NCBI RefSeq assembly: GCF_014844075.1
Contig: NZ_CP062165.1
Location: 7,316,001-7,380,000 of the forward strand
DNA length: 64,000 nt
Direction of reading: 5' to 3'
Source of the DNA: Paenibacillus sp. JNUCC-31
GTDB taxonomy: Bacteria > Bacillota > Bacilli > Paenibacillales > Paenibacillaceae
Positions 8,261 to 16,289 of this stretch are shown here, piece after piece. Under the pieces are notes generated by a model that saw only the letters and a list, made by a program, of their open reading frames with translations, was not told where the DNA came from and did not search any database. Position 1 is the first letter of the stretch. Each line of letters starts with the position of its first letter. The translations under genes and the position numbers were made by a program.

Positions 8261-9703
8261 ATGAGCAAAGCATCAACACGTTCAACAGAAGAAAAGAAAC
8301 TGAAATGGTGGCAATTAAGTCTGCTGGGTGTGGCGGGCACGATTGGCACCGGATATTTCCTGGGTTCCAGCCTGGCCATCTCTATTGGAGGACCGGCTGT
8401 ATTGCTAGCCTATGTCTTTGCTGCTTTAGGTACATATGTAGTTTTTGATGCTTTGGCGAGAATGACTTCTGATCACCCGGAACAGGGGTCCTTTCGTTCC
8501 TATGCGAAGAAAGCGTTTGGAAGTTGGGCTGGGTTTGCCAGCGGTTGGATGTACTGGTTCTCGGAGCTACTCATTATGGGAAGTCAGCTAACGGCTTTGT
8601 CCATCTTTTCTCGCTTTTGGTTCCCATCGGTTCCACTATGGATCTTTGCTGCGGGATTCGGTATTTTAGGGCTGTGCATTGTGTTCTTTGGTAACAAAGG
8701 ATTTGACCGGGTTGAGAATGTGCTGGCCATTATTAAAATCGCAGCAATCATCATGTTTTTGGTTATTGCTGTCGCACTTCTGGCAGGGTGGATTGGGGGA
8801 ACGAAGTACGAGCATAAAGTACCAATGGACATGGAGACTATTTTTCCAAAGGGTGGAATCGGCCTGTGGTCTGCATTTCTTTTTGCGTTCTATGCCTATG
8901 GAGGGATTGAAGTGCTTGGAATTATGTCCTACCGGCTTCAAAAACCGGAGGATGCCCCGAAGGCCGGGAAAGTCATGCTCATTGCGCTATCAACAGTATA
9001 TGTGGTGTCCATTGGACTCACGTTGGTCATGGTTCCGTTGAAGGCATTCAATCCCAAAGAGAGTCCATTTGTGCTGGCCCTAAGTAGTGATCATTTGGCG
9101 TTTGTTCCACATTTGTTCAATGGTGTACTGATTGTGGCTGGATTTTCGACGATGACGGCTTCTCTCTACGCCGTAACCTCGATGATCATTACCCTGGCAC
9201 AGGAGAGAGACGCTCCGCAGTTATTCTCTCGAAAATGGAAGAAGAAGTATCCGTTAAGTGCCCTCTCCCTCATTGGTTGTGGGTTAATTGGTACCATTAT
9301 TATGTCTCTATTACTCCCAGGAAAAGTATATGAATACATTACGACTGCAGCAGGTCTGATGCTTCTGTATAACTGGTCGTTTATTTTGCTATCCTCCGGC
9401 AGACTGCTGAAATCAGGAAAGTTCGATTACGTCAAGCGATGGATCGGATTATTGCTAATCGCAACTGCGATAACGGGGACGCTTTTTCATACACTCAGCA
9501 GACCAGGATTCTATATAAGCTTACTGCTTGTCTCTCTGATTGCCATTAGTGATGTCATTGTACAGCGTACTCGCAAGAAAAAGTCCACGACTAAAACATC
9601 CAACACCCTAACGGAAGAAGAGGACGAAGATGAACACGTCGCAAAGGATCTGTCGGGTTATCACAGCACAGGTATTCGGTTACGCAAAAAAAAGCAAACT
9701 TAA
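8261..9703 (+). CDS. APC superfamily amino acid permease
   Basis: This 480-residue protein has about twelve hydrophobic segments and the APC signature near its N-terminus (S-L-L-G-V-A-G-T-I-G-T-G-Y-F-L-G-S-S-L-A), followed by G-P-A-V-L-L-A-Y and E-Q-G-S-F-R-S-Y-A. A-F-Y-A-Y-G-G-I-E-V-L-G marks helix six. Such proteins take up amino acids by proton or sodium symport; the substrate is not predictable. The last 50 residues are hydrophilic, with an acidic TEEEDEDE patch and a basic end, and probably lie in the cytoplasm. I chose the ATG at 8261 because AGAGGA lies eight bases before it; 8237 is an alternative. A terminator at 9959-9993 closes this single-gene unit. Confidence 0.88.
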   Translation: MSKASTRSTEEKKLKWWQLSLLGVAGTIGTGYFLGSSLAISIGGPAVLLAYVFAALGTYVVFDALARMTSDHPEQGSFRSYAKKAFGSWAGFASGWMYWFSELLIMGSQLTALSIFSRFWFPSVPLWIFAAGFGILGLCIVFFGNKGFDRVENVLAIIKIAAIIMFLVIAVALLAGWIGGTKYEHKVPMDMETIFPKGGIGLWSAFLFAFYAYGGIEVLGIMSYRLQKPEDAPKAGKVMLIALSTVYVVSIGLTLVMVPLKAFNPKESPFVLALSSDHLAFVPHLFNGVLIVAGFSTMTASLYAVTSMIITLAQERDAPQLFSRKWKKKYPLSALSLIGCGLIGTIIMSLLLPGKVYEYITTAAGLMLLYNWSFILLSSGRLLKSGKFDYVKRWIGLLLIATAITGTLFHTLSRPGFYISLLLVSLIAISDVIVQRTRKKKSTTKTSNTLTEEEDEDEHVAKDLSGYHSTGIRLRKKKQT

Positions 9704-9958
9704 ATAAAGAAAAGAAATTGGAGCCAAAAATGACTGCACCGCTATAAATCAACAATTGGTTCATAGGAGAATCATTCACAGCCTTAGCCAGAACAGAACC
9801 GTAAATTCCAGAACATGAACAAAATTCTTTAAAGTGCATTTATAGGACACATAGGAAGCGGTTACAAAAAGCAGTGTGAAGATTCCTAAAAGGAAATGAA
9901 GGCCATATGCTGGTCATAAAGAGTCCCGCATGAGTATTATTCACATAGTATTGAATCA

Positions 9959-9993
9959 AAAAAACGACTCATTCAGACACTGAGTCGTTTTTT
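9959..9993. terminator. Bidirectional terminator between the permease and Mn catalase
   Basis: AAACGACTCA at 9962-9971 pairs with TGAGTCGTTT at 9981-9990 around a nine-base loop. Runs of A and T extend on either side, so it can serve both convergent genes. Confidence 0.85.
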
Positions 9994-10069
9994 GATAACC
10001 AATGTAGTTGTCACATCTCATCCAGCAATTTCAAGCCGTATCTGACTTCTCCAAAAATAGGCTATTGAA

Positions 10070-10909
10070 CTATTTATCGCTCGATTTCCCATCCAGATCA
10101 TGGTGAAGTTCTGTGGCAGGGATAACAGGTTCATGAATCTGTCCCTTTGGGACAGGATTGGAGATGTATACATAGTCCCCGGTTCCATCAGGAGCACTTC
10201 CTGTCGCCCATAGCCCTTCACTGGATTCAGTTCCCTCGGACAAATTCCAGAACTCATATGCCTGTGGCTGAGATTCTTGTTCTGCCTCAGGAGGGAAGGA
10301 AGCAGGAACAACGACTCCGTTCTTTTCCTCCAGTTCCTGAATGGCTGCCATCCATTGATACTGATGATAGCGGTCGCGTGCCAGCATTTTACGGAAAGTT
10401 GCCCGAACGCCCTCATCGGTTGTCATATGGTACAGCCTTGCTACCTGAAGGCGGCCCTGACTTTCGGCATGAAGGTTAGAGCGCATGTCTGCAAGCAAAT
10501 TACCGCTTGCCACGATATAGGCTCCATTCCACGGAACACCGTTTGAGTTGGTAGGTAAACAACCAAGACCACTGACCAGCAGATGTTGCGGATTAATACC
10601 ACCCATAATGGCAGCTGTCACAGGATCTTCAGCAGCTTTTTGCTGTTCGGCAGGTGTTGCACCATCGAGTAACTGGCTAATTAATGAGCAGAGCATCTCG
10701 ACATGTCCAATTTCTTCGGTGCCAATATCCATGAGCATATCCTTATATTTTTCCTCACCTCGACAATTGAATCCTTGAAAAAGGTACTGCATCATGACTG
10801 TCATTTCGCCAAATTGTCCTCCCAACACTTCTTGAACCTGACGTGCAAACATGGGATCAGGACGATCTACTTTGACTTCAAATTGCAACTCTTTCTGATG
10901 TCGAAACAT
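10070..10909 (-). CDS. Manganese catalase
   Basis: This 279-residue ferritin-like protein dismutates hydrogen peroxide at a di-manganese centre. The five expected ligands are visible: E35 in G-Q-F-G-E-M-T, E66 and H69 in G-T-E-E-I-G-H-V-E-M, E149 in N-L-H-A-E-S-Q-G-R and H182 in R-D-R-Y-H-Q-Y-Q. Length agrees with the CotJC/YdbD-like group of spore formers. Some of these are coat-associated, but no cotJA/cotJB partner lies here. The C-terminus after about residue 205 is acidic and Pro/Gly-rich, as is common for this group. GGAGGGG precedes the ATG by six to eight bases. The gene sits alone and shares a terminator with the convergent permease. Confidence 0.95.
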   Translation of the reverse strand: MFRHQKELQFEVKVDRPDPMFARQVQEVLGGQFGEMTVMMQYLFQGFNCRGEEKYKDMLMDIGTEEIGHVEMLCSLISQLLDGATPAEQQKAAEDPVTAAIMGGINPQHLLVSGLGCLPTNSNGVPWNGAYIVASGNLLADMRSNLHAESQGRLQVARLYHMTTDEGVRATFRKMLARDRYHQYQWMAAIQELEEKNGVVVPASFPPEAEQESQPQAYEFWNLSEGTESSEGLWATGSAPDGTGDYVYISNPVPKGQIHEPVIPATELHHDLDGKSSDK

Positions 10910-10999
10910 GTGAACCCCTCCATATGAATATCTATTAAATTCAAAATAAATTCAAAATTAATTAACCTGATCATAGGAAATTAAACAGAAGAATAAACA

Positions 11000-11042
11000 A
11001 AAAAGACCAAGAAGAAGAATCGACGATTCTTCTTCTTGGTCT
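11000..11042 (-). terminator. Strong terminator of the DUF3231 gene
   Basis: A perfect 19-base inverted repeat (arms 11004-11022 and 11024-11042) is followed on the minus strand by a T run. It lies about 40 bases past the stop of the DUF3231 gene. Confidence 0.9.
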
Positions 11043-11083
11043 CATAAATTCACTACAAAATGAGTTAGGTCACCAGACTTTAG

Positions 11084-11596
11084 TTACTCCGAATCCGGTC
11101 TTTTAACTTGAAGCGGTGGGGGAATAAGCCAGCCTTTTTCTTTGGTCAATTGAAGAATTCGAACCCCTAAAGCCGTTTTGGTTGCATGATATTTGGCGAA
11201 CAGAGCACCGATATCTTCTCTGATTGATTGACCCATCGTTTGGCTTGCAGCAACCAGACCCAACGATGTATCTGCTGCCACTATTGCAGCAATCTCTGGA
11301 TCCGTGAATCTTGCGCCTGCCGGAATATCTTCCAACTTAACAGGAGGTCTTTCCGGAAGCGTTGGAGCGGGAGCGATGCCATTCTCGGTTAATAGCGCAT
11401 CGCATTCTTTAATTTCGAGTTTGGCCTGGTCGATCAGGTCATCCAGAATTTTTTTCAAGTCTTTGTCTCCAGCATGGTTCGTGAAGGCTTGGTAGCAAGA
11501 TACAGCGCCTTTGGCTACCATGGAACATTGCCACACACTATAGATTTCTCCATAATGCATAGGCTCATTTTTGGGATTGCCGCTTAGAATACCCAT
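11084..11596 (-). CDS. DUF3231 family protein
   Basis: This 170-residue protein matches one DUF3231 repeat. It has M-G-I-L-S-G-N-P-K-N-E-P-M-H-Y-G-E-I at the start, A-V-S-C-Y-Q-A-F near residue 35, and K-K-I-L-D-D-L-I-D-Q-A-K-L-E-I-K-E-C-D-A-L-L, which looks like a four-helix-bundle helix. L-P-E-R-P and D-I-P-A-G-A-R-F-T-D-P-E-I follow near residue 90. The family is found in Bacilli and is predicted ferritin-like; its role is unknown and it is often present in several copies in spore formers. Many relatives have two repeats of about 165 residues; this one has a single repeat. GGAGG lies about ten bases before the ATG at 11596. Confidence 0.8.
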   Translation of the reverse strand: MGILSGNPKNEPMHYGEIYSVWQCSMVAKGAVSCYQAFTNHAGDKDLKKILDDLIDQAKLEIKECDALLTENGIAPAPTLPERPPVKLEDIPAGARFTDPEIAAIVAADTSLGLVAASQTMGQSIREDIGALFAKYHATKTALGVRILQLTKEKGWLIPPPLQVKRPDSE

Positions 11597-11812
11597 GATT
11601 GATTTTCCTCCATTAGGTTGATTTTTCACCGACTTATGATCTCCTATATGCCAAGATCTTATACGTAGGAAAGAAAGGGTAGGGTATCTTAATCTTAAAA
11701 TTAACGTCATAATTATTATGTAAACCATTACTGAGATCTATTCCTTTTACGATTTAAAATTAAACAAGCCAGCAGTACAGGTCTGCTGGCGAGATCGTGG
11801 CGTATTGAGTAT

Positions 11813-13309
11813 TTATGCTGGAAACAACGGATTTCCGTTCATCCCGATCCAGAGTTCTGAGGCTTCAAGCTGGCCAGCCAGATGGAGCAGCCAATCTTCA
11901 CGTCCTTTGGTCGCCATCACTTGAACCCCCATGGGCAAGCCTTCTGCAGTTGTATGAAGTGGTACACTCATAGCAGGTTGTCCTGTGAGATTGGCGAGTT
12001 GAGTGAACGGTGTATACGTGAGACTGGGCTCAAACATCTCGTATATTAATTGCTGCTGCTCGTTATTGTTCAATTCGCTGATGCGCATCAGGTTCTGAAT
12101 CTGTTCGTCATGAGGCGTCAATTCTCCGACCTCGGGCGCAGGAAAAGCATTGACGGGGGTCACAAAGAAATCATAGCGCTCAAACAATGTAGACATCTGA
12201 GCTGCAGCAACATCCCATTCGGCGAGACTGTGTACGAATTCCGCAGCAGATACTTTTTTGCCGGCTTCAGCCAGAACCCAGGATTCAATCTCCATGTCAT
12301 CCGATGTTAGCACTCTGCCCATGGATCGCTCCATGGAAGAAATCATCGCAGCCATTTCGCCGCTATTCATCATGTAATAGTTCTCCATCAGCTTGACTCC
12401 ATTGACCGGACTAAGCATTTCTTCAACGTGATGACCTTGTTCTTCCAGCCAGCGAATAAGCTTGTAGACGGCTTCTTTGGCTTCTTCACTAACAGGTGTG
12501 TCTACGGGTGAATCTGTCGTATATGCAATCTTCAGTTTACGTTGATGTGGATAATTCATATCAGCAAGGTAGCTCCCTGGGAAAAGAGGAGTATGAAACG
12601 CTGCCTCAGCCTGAATGACTTGCAGCGTATCAAGCAGCGCAGCACTGTCCCGAACAGAACGGGATAGGGCGAAGTCAATAGATGCCCCCTGCCATTGACG
12701 GCCAACACCGGGGCCCACGGGTGTGCGCCCACGGGTGGGCTTTAGTCCAAACAACCCGCTGAAGGAAGCGGGAATGCGGATTGAACCGCCGCCGTCACTG
12801 GCCCCGGCTAGAGGAACAATGCCTGAAGCTACAGCGGCAGCGGCACCCCCGCTTGAACCGCCGGGTGTGTGATGGATATTCCAGGGATTCCGACTTGGGC
12901 CATGCAGGCGGGGTTCGGTAATATTTTTCAAGCCAAACTCCGGTGTATTGGTGTGCCCTATGATGATAAATCCTGCTTCACGGAGTCTAGTGACATAATT
13001 CGAATTGCGGATTGCGCGATGCTTGCTGAACAGTTGGGAGCCTGAAGTCAGGATTTCTCCCTCCAGGGATTGAGAAATATCTTTTAAGAGCAGGGGGACG
13101 CCGGCGAATGGTTGTTCCCCCGGACGAACAAGGCCTGCTTCCCGACGTGCTCGTGTCTCATATGTACGTACCACCGCATTAACCTGAGGATTTACTTCTT
13201 CCATGCGTACAAACGCCGCTTCCAGTAATTCAACGGGGGAAACCTCCCGGGATCGAATCAGTTCTGCCAAACCTACGGCATCGTAGGAAGTATATGAAAA
13301 TGAAGACAT
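11813..13309 (-). CDS. Amidase signature family amidohydrolase
   Basis: This protein of 498 residues carries the complete Ser-cisSer-Lys triad of the amidase signature family: K76 in P-L-L-L-K-D-I, S152 in [12 protein letters not shown] and S176 in [12 protein letters not shown]. These enzymes hydrolyse carboxylic amides to acid and ammonia. The GatA subunit shares this fold, but no gatB or gatC is adjacent and the C-terminal half lacks GatA-like context, so a stand-alone amidase is more likely. Substrate cannot be deduced. I chose the ATG at 13309 because AGAGG lies about ten bases upstream; an ATG at 13339 is possible. There is no signal peptide. Confidence 0.9.
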   Translation of the reverse strand: MSSFSYTSYDAVGLAELIRSREVSPVELLEAAFVRMEEVNPQVNAVVRTYETRARREAGLVRPGEQPFAGVPLLLKDISQSLEGEILTSGSQLFSKHRAIRNSNYVTRLREAGFIIIGHTNTPEFGLKNITEPRLHGPSRNPWNIHHTPGGSSGGAAAAVASGIVPLAGASDGGGSIRIPASFSGLFGLKPTRGRTPVGPGVGRQWQGASIDFALSRSVRDSAALLDTLQVIQAEAAFHTPLFPGSYLADMNYPHQRKLKIAYTTDSPVDTPVSEEAKEAVYKLIRWLEEQGHHVEEMLSPVNGVKLMENYYMMNSGEMAAMISSMERSMGRVLTSDDMEIESWVLAEAGKKVSAAEFVHSLAEWDVAAAQMSTLFERYDFFVTPVNAFPAPEVGELTPHDEQIQNLMRISELNNNEQQQLIYEMFEPSLTYTPFTQLANLTGQPAMSVPLHTTAEGLPMGVQVMATKGREDWLLHLAGQLEASELWIGMNGNPLFPA

Positions 13310-13429
13310 GATGATCGTTCCTCTCTGAATATAATTCATCTATATTATCCATATCTCATCGTACCATTGCAGTTGATAAAAACATACAGAAAAAAAGAAT
13401 CTGAGATTAGTTCATATACTCATATATCG

Positions 13430-13467
13430 AAAAGCACCGTTCATCCATTCGGACGACCAGTGCTTTT
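13430..13467 (-). terminator. Probable terminator after the DMT transporter
   Basis: AAAAGCAC at 13430-13437 pairs with GTGCTTTT at 13460-13467, with weak extra pairing inside a 22-base loop. It lies about 40 bases past the stop of the minus-strand transporter. The loop is longer than usual. Confidence 0.5.
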
Positions 13468-13509
13468 GTCTTTAGCTTTTACTATATTTACGTTCTATAT
13501 ATGATGCAT

Positions 13510-14490
13510 TCAATCTGTACGAAGCTTTGGTGCAGCGTCAGCCGGAGTCGATGAGCGTTCCTGCTGTTTGGAGATGGCGAACAGCGCAACCCAGATGAGA
13601 ATGAATCCAACCAACTGCTCCCAGGTAATCAATGTACGGAAAGCAATCCAGTTAACCAGCACCCCAGCCATCGGGAAGCTAAGTTCCGCGAGCGTGGCAA
13701 CAGAGGCTTTGGTGGAAGAAAGCCCTTTGTAATATAACAGAAGACTCAGTAACCCTGGCAACAATGCCTGGCCCAGAATATTGAGTGCCACAGCTGCCTG
13801 TTCGCCTGTTCCGGAAGGGAAGGTCCATGCAGCGCCCTCGTTCCATGTCATAAAGATCAGCAGTGGCAAGGCTACGACAAATCGCAGGGAGGTGACCGTT
13901 TCATAACGGGTTTGTCCCAGCATCAACCTGCCCATAACAGTTGAACCTCCCCATAAGGCAGCAGCGCCCAGCGAGAGCAGACTGCCTGCATGAACCCAGT
14001 TGTCCCAGTTCCCAAGAGGAAGGGTGAATCCGAACGTCAGTAGATATGTTCCTGCAAGTGCAATGATAAACAGTCCGCCAAAGCGACGTGGTAATGTTTC
14101 CTTCAACAGCAGCTTTGCCAGAACAATCGCAAATAGCGGCTGCATCTTTTGCAACAATAAAACGGTGTTGGGATCATTATGTGTGAGCGCTAGTGTGAAT
14201 AATACCGTGGCGAGCGCTGATCCACCCCAGGAGATAAAAATCACGGCAATCCAGTGGCGGGCACGCAGGTTTTTCAGATCGGCCCGAAACTTCCACAGCA
14301 CGGGAATCGCCACCAGGCTGACAATGATATGTTCCACAAGCACAATCTGAGTGGAAGTCATCGTTTTGAGCAAAATAATGCGGAATAACGGATCTACACC
14401 CCAAAGGGCAGCGCCGAGAACAACCAGCCAAAATCCGGTATTACTTCGTTCCTTACGATAAATTGTTGATGCAGATTGGGTCTTTTCCAT
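13510..14490 (-). CDS. EamA/DMT family transporter, predicted riboflavin importer
   Basis: This 326-residue protein has ten hydrophobic segments arranged as two EamA repeats (about residues 17-148 and 165-310). The first opens with W-L-V-V-L-G-A-A-L-W-G-V-D-P and the second with L-G-A-A-A-L-W-G-G-S-T-V. The fold belongs to the drug/metabolite transporter superfamily in the cytoplasmic membrane. AAGGAG lies about nine bases before the ATG at 14490. Sequence alone would not reveal the substrate, but the 5' leader is an FMN riboswitch followed by a terminator hairpin. Flavin-repressed expression points to riboflavin uptake. DMT-family riboflavin carriers (RibN) are known in proteobacteria, whereas Firmicutes normally use RibU, so a riboflavin carrier is a prediction from context. 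Confidence 0.82.
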   Translation of the reverse strand: MEKTQSASTIYRKERSNTGFWLVVLGAALWGVDPLFRIILLKTMTSTQIVLVEHIIVSLVAIPVLWKFRADLKNLRARHWIAVIFISWGGSALATVLFTLALTHNDPNTVLLLQKMQPLFAIVLAKLLLKETLPRRFGGLFIIALAGTYLLTFGFTLPLGNWDNWVHAGSLLSLGAAALWGGSTVMGRLMLGQTRYETVTSLRFVVALPLLIFMTWNEGAAWTFPSGTGEQAAVALNILGQALLPGLLSLLLYYKGLSSTKASVATLAELSFPMAGVLVNWIAFRTLITWEQLVGFILIWVALFAISKQQERSSTPADAAPKLRTD

Positions 14491-14540
14491 ATTCAGGACT
14501 CCTTCGTCAGAACACGGAATCTTCAGTTGGCAAAATCGAC

Positions 14541-14580
14541 AAAAGCCCCCGTTTTGGTATACACCAAATAAACGGGGGCT
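14541..14580 (-). terminator. Riboswitch-controlled transcription terminator
   Basis: On the minus strand AGCCCCCGTTT at 14580-14570 pairs with AAACGGGGGCT at 14554-14544. An inner TTTGGT/ACCAAA pairing shortens the loop, and TTTTGT follows. It lies between the FMN aptamer and the transporter start, so flavin binding should favour it and stop transcription. Confidence 0.9.
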
Positions 14581-14639
14581 CAATCATGGACATGTCGTAA
14601 GGAAATAAGACTTCCCGTAAAGGCATGCCAATGTGTTGA

Positions 14640-14785
14640 TCTTCTCTCATCCGGACTGTACCGTCGGCCTTGGAGTCACACCAAGTCAGTCGCTGAATAT
14701 GCAAAGTCTGTTCAAACAGCGAGTCGCGGGCTGGTTCTATAAGAACATCACCGCCGGTCGGGAATTGCACCCTACCCCGAAGATC
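14640..14785 (-). ncRNA. FMN riboswitch (RFN element)
   Basis: Read on the minus strand, the element begins ATCTTCGGGGTAGGGTG. It contains the conserved blocks AATTCCCGACCGGCGGTGAT, GAACCAGCCCGCGA, then GACTTGGTGTGACTCCAAGG, GCCGACGGTACAGTCCGGAT and closes with GAGAGAAGA. These are the invariant junction segments of the six-stem FMN aptamer in the correct order, with variable arms between them. FMN-bound elements end transcription or block translation of riboflavin synthesis and transport genes. Here the aptamer is about 60 bases upstream of a strong terminator and controls the DMT transporter alone. The -10 hexamer just upstream places its 5' end near 14786. Confidence 0.95.
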
Positions 14786-14792
14786 CTATTCA

Positions 14793-14798
14793 ATTATA
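14793..14798 (-). promoter_or_regulatory. -10 element before the FMN riboswitch
   Basis: The minus strand reads TATAAT here, about seven bases before the start of the aptamer, which fits a sigma-A transcription start near 14786. The -35 region is poor (TTACAG at 16-base spacing). Confidence 0.55.
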
Positions 14799-14871
14799 TA
14801 GTGTATTGAACAAGCTGTAACATTAATAAGTTCATCTTATTCCTGTAAGCGCTAGCAGTTCAAGTGTTTTT

Positions 14872-15369
14872 TTAGAATATAATATTCCAACTTCCTTGTT
14901 GCCTACGCAGCAGTACAATCTGGCCAGCATGATAGGCATCGTGTAGGACCCAGCGGGCAAGTGCATGTGACCATTTTTCATCGGAGTTCATGTAAGGAGC
15001 TTCGAGATCGGATTCTTGTAATGTAGCAAGCTGATCACGGAGCTGCCCTGCTAATTGAGTTGTGTCTTGCATAAGTTTACTCCAGCCTTTGATATCGGAA
15101 GGGTCCCCGGGATCACCGAAGGTGGACTCATTGTTTTCGGCAGGTGTACCAGAGGGGGTTACACCCTGAATGCGATTCAACAAGCGTTGATTATAATAGT
15201 ACATATGGTTAACCAACTGCCAGATACTTAATCCACCGGATGATGGAACCCAGGCTGCTTGTTCAGCAGTTAGTCCTTCGAGCGCCTTGGATAAAGGCAC
15301 AATCCAATTACATTGATCCCAGGTGTCATCTTTCTGAATGAGCAATAGATCTTTTGCCGTTGTAGTCAT
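14872..15369 (-). CDS. DinB family protein
   Basis: This 165-residue protein matches the DinB/YfiT four-helix-bundle family. The metal-binding histidines are visible in W-Q-L-V-N-H-M-Y-Y-Y near residue 55 and in H-D-A-Y-H-A-G-Q-I-V-L-L-R-R near residues 143-147. The family includes thiol S-transferases and proteins of unknown role; the name DinB comes from a damage-inducible B. subtilis gene and does not mean polymerase IV. GGGAGG lies eight bases before the ATG. It is divergent from the CGNR regulator, with three copies of a GGTTACA motif between them, so it is a plausible target of that regulator. Confidence 0.88.
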   Translation of the reverse strand: MTTTAKDLLLIQKDDTWDQCNWIVPLSKALEGLTAEQAAWVPSSGGLSIWQLVNHMYYYNQRLLNRIQGVTPSGTPAENNESTFGDPGDPSDIKGWSKLMQDTTQLAGQLRDQLATLQESDLEAPYMNSDEKWSHALARWVLHDAYHAGQIVLLRRQQGSWNIIF

Positions 15370-15423
15370 TGATTTTCCTCCCTAAAATGAATTTCGTAGT
15401 AACTAGCTAAAGTACTTGAATGT

Positions 15424-15488
15424 GGTTACAATTAATATAACCCAAATTTGATTGGTTGTAACTATCTTTATTCATTTAAATGGTTACA
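15424..15488. promoter_or_regulatory. Three GGTTACA-type motifs between dinB-like and CGNR genes
   Basis: GGTTACAA occurs at 15424-15431, its inverse TTGTAAC at 15456-15462, and GGTTACA again at 15482-15488. The copies span the divergent promoter region and are good operator candidates. The binding protein is unknown; the adjacent CGNR protein is an obvious candidate. Confidence 0.4.
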
Positions 15489-15505
15489 TTTTAGTGGAGG
15501 TACGT

Positions 15506-16066
15506 ATGGATAGACTATGGACTGATTTTGTGAATAGTGATTATCATGACTGGCGTGGTGGGGATCGTTCGGAGGACAGGCTTGGCAAAAAAGAGTGGCA
15601 GCAACGTTTTCTGGAACAATGGAAAATGAGCGCATCTATACCCGCAACTCCTGAAGAAGAGAGTGTCATGAGAATTTTCAGAAATGAATTGCAGACGCTT
15701 GCGACTCGTTTATCTGCCGGAGAATCTTTAACAGACAAAGATCAAAAATGGCTTAACGGCAAGATGGCTGAAGGACAGGTGATCCGAAGACTGAACTCTG
15801 CAAATGAAGGACTCGAACTTTCGCTAATTCCTGTACAAGGTCATTGGCAGCAGGTCATGGCAGAGGTCGCTGCTGATTTTGCCATCACCGTGGTTGAAGG
15901 GGATGGGGGAAGAATTCGGATCTGCGATAATACGGATTGTCGCTGGATTTTCTATGATGATACGCGCAGTCGCACCCAGAAATATTGTGATGATAAGATG
16001 TGCGGCAATTTAATGAAAGTTAGAAGGTTTCGGGCGAAAAAGAAGGTGGCTCAGCAGAAGGAGTAA
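15506..16066 (+). CDS. CGNR zinc finger transcriptional regulator
   Basis: This 186-residue protein ends with the CGNR domain: I-C-D-N-T-D-C-R-W-I-F-Y-D-D, then S-R-T-Q-K-Y-C-D-D-K-M-C-G-N-L-M-K-V-R-R-F-R. It has four zinc-binding cysteines and the C-G-N-x-x-K core. The N-terminal 130 residues are of the ABATE type, thought to bind a small molecule. Members are treated as transcription regulators. GGAGG lies five bases before the ATG at 15506; an upstream in-frame start at 15452 lacks a site. Its promoter region holds three GGTTACA motifs shared with the divergent DinB gene, which suggests autoregulation. What it senses is unknown. Confidence 0.87.
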   Translation: MDRLWTDFVNSDYHDWRGGDRSEDRLGKKEWQQRFLEQWKMSASIPATPEEESVMRIFRNELQTLATRLSAGESLTDKDQKWLNGKMAEGQVIRRLNSANEGLELSLIPVQGHWQQVMAEVAADFAITVVEGDGGRIRICDNTDCRWIFYDDTRSRTQKYCDDKMCGNLMKVRRFRAKKKVAQQKE

Positions 16067-16143
16067 GATGATGTACCAGAAAGTAAGGTTTTTTGTTCGT
16101 TAAGCAAGGAGAACACTTGAATTGAGCCAGAAACATGCTGGAA

Positions 16144-16178
16144 TGGAAATATTCAACTTCAGAAATTGAATATTTCCA
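16144..16178 (+). terminator. AT-rich hairpin after the CGNR gene
   Basis: A perfect 13-base inverted repeat (TGGAAATATTCAA/TTGAATATTTCCA) surrounds a nine-base loop about 80 bases past the stop. A short T-rich stretch follows. It is probably a terminator, though AT-rich. Confidence 0.55.
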
Positions 16179-16221
16179 TTAGTTTCTATATAATGTATAT
16201 GTACTTAAAATATTTCAGTTT

Positions 16222-16238
16222 GTTATTCAGGTAATAAC
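16222..16238. promoter_or_regulatory. Palindrome upstream of the amidohydrolase
   Basis: GTTATT-CAGGT-AATAAC is an inverted repeat with six-base arms, about 50 bases before the amidohydrolase start. It could be an operator; nothing else identifies its protein. Confidence 0.3.
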
Positions 16239-16289
16239 CGTATTTCAAGCGTATATCCAACAAAAAAACAATGATTGGAGATGTGTCTT

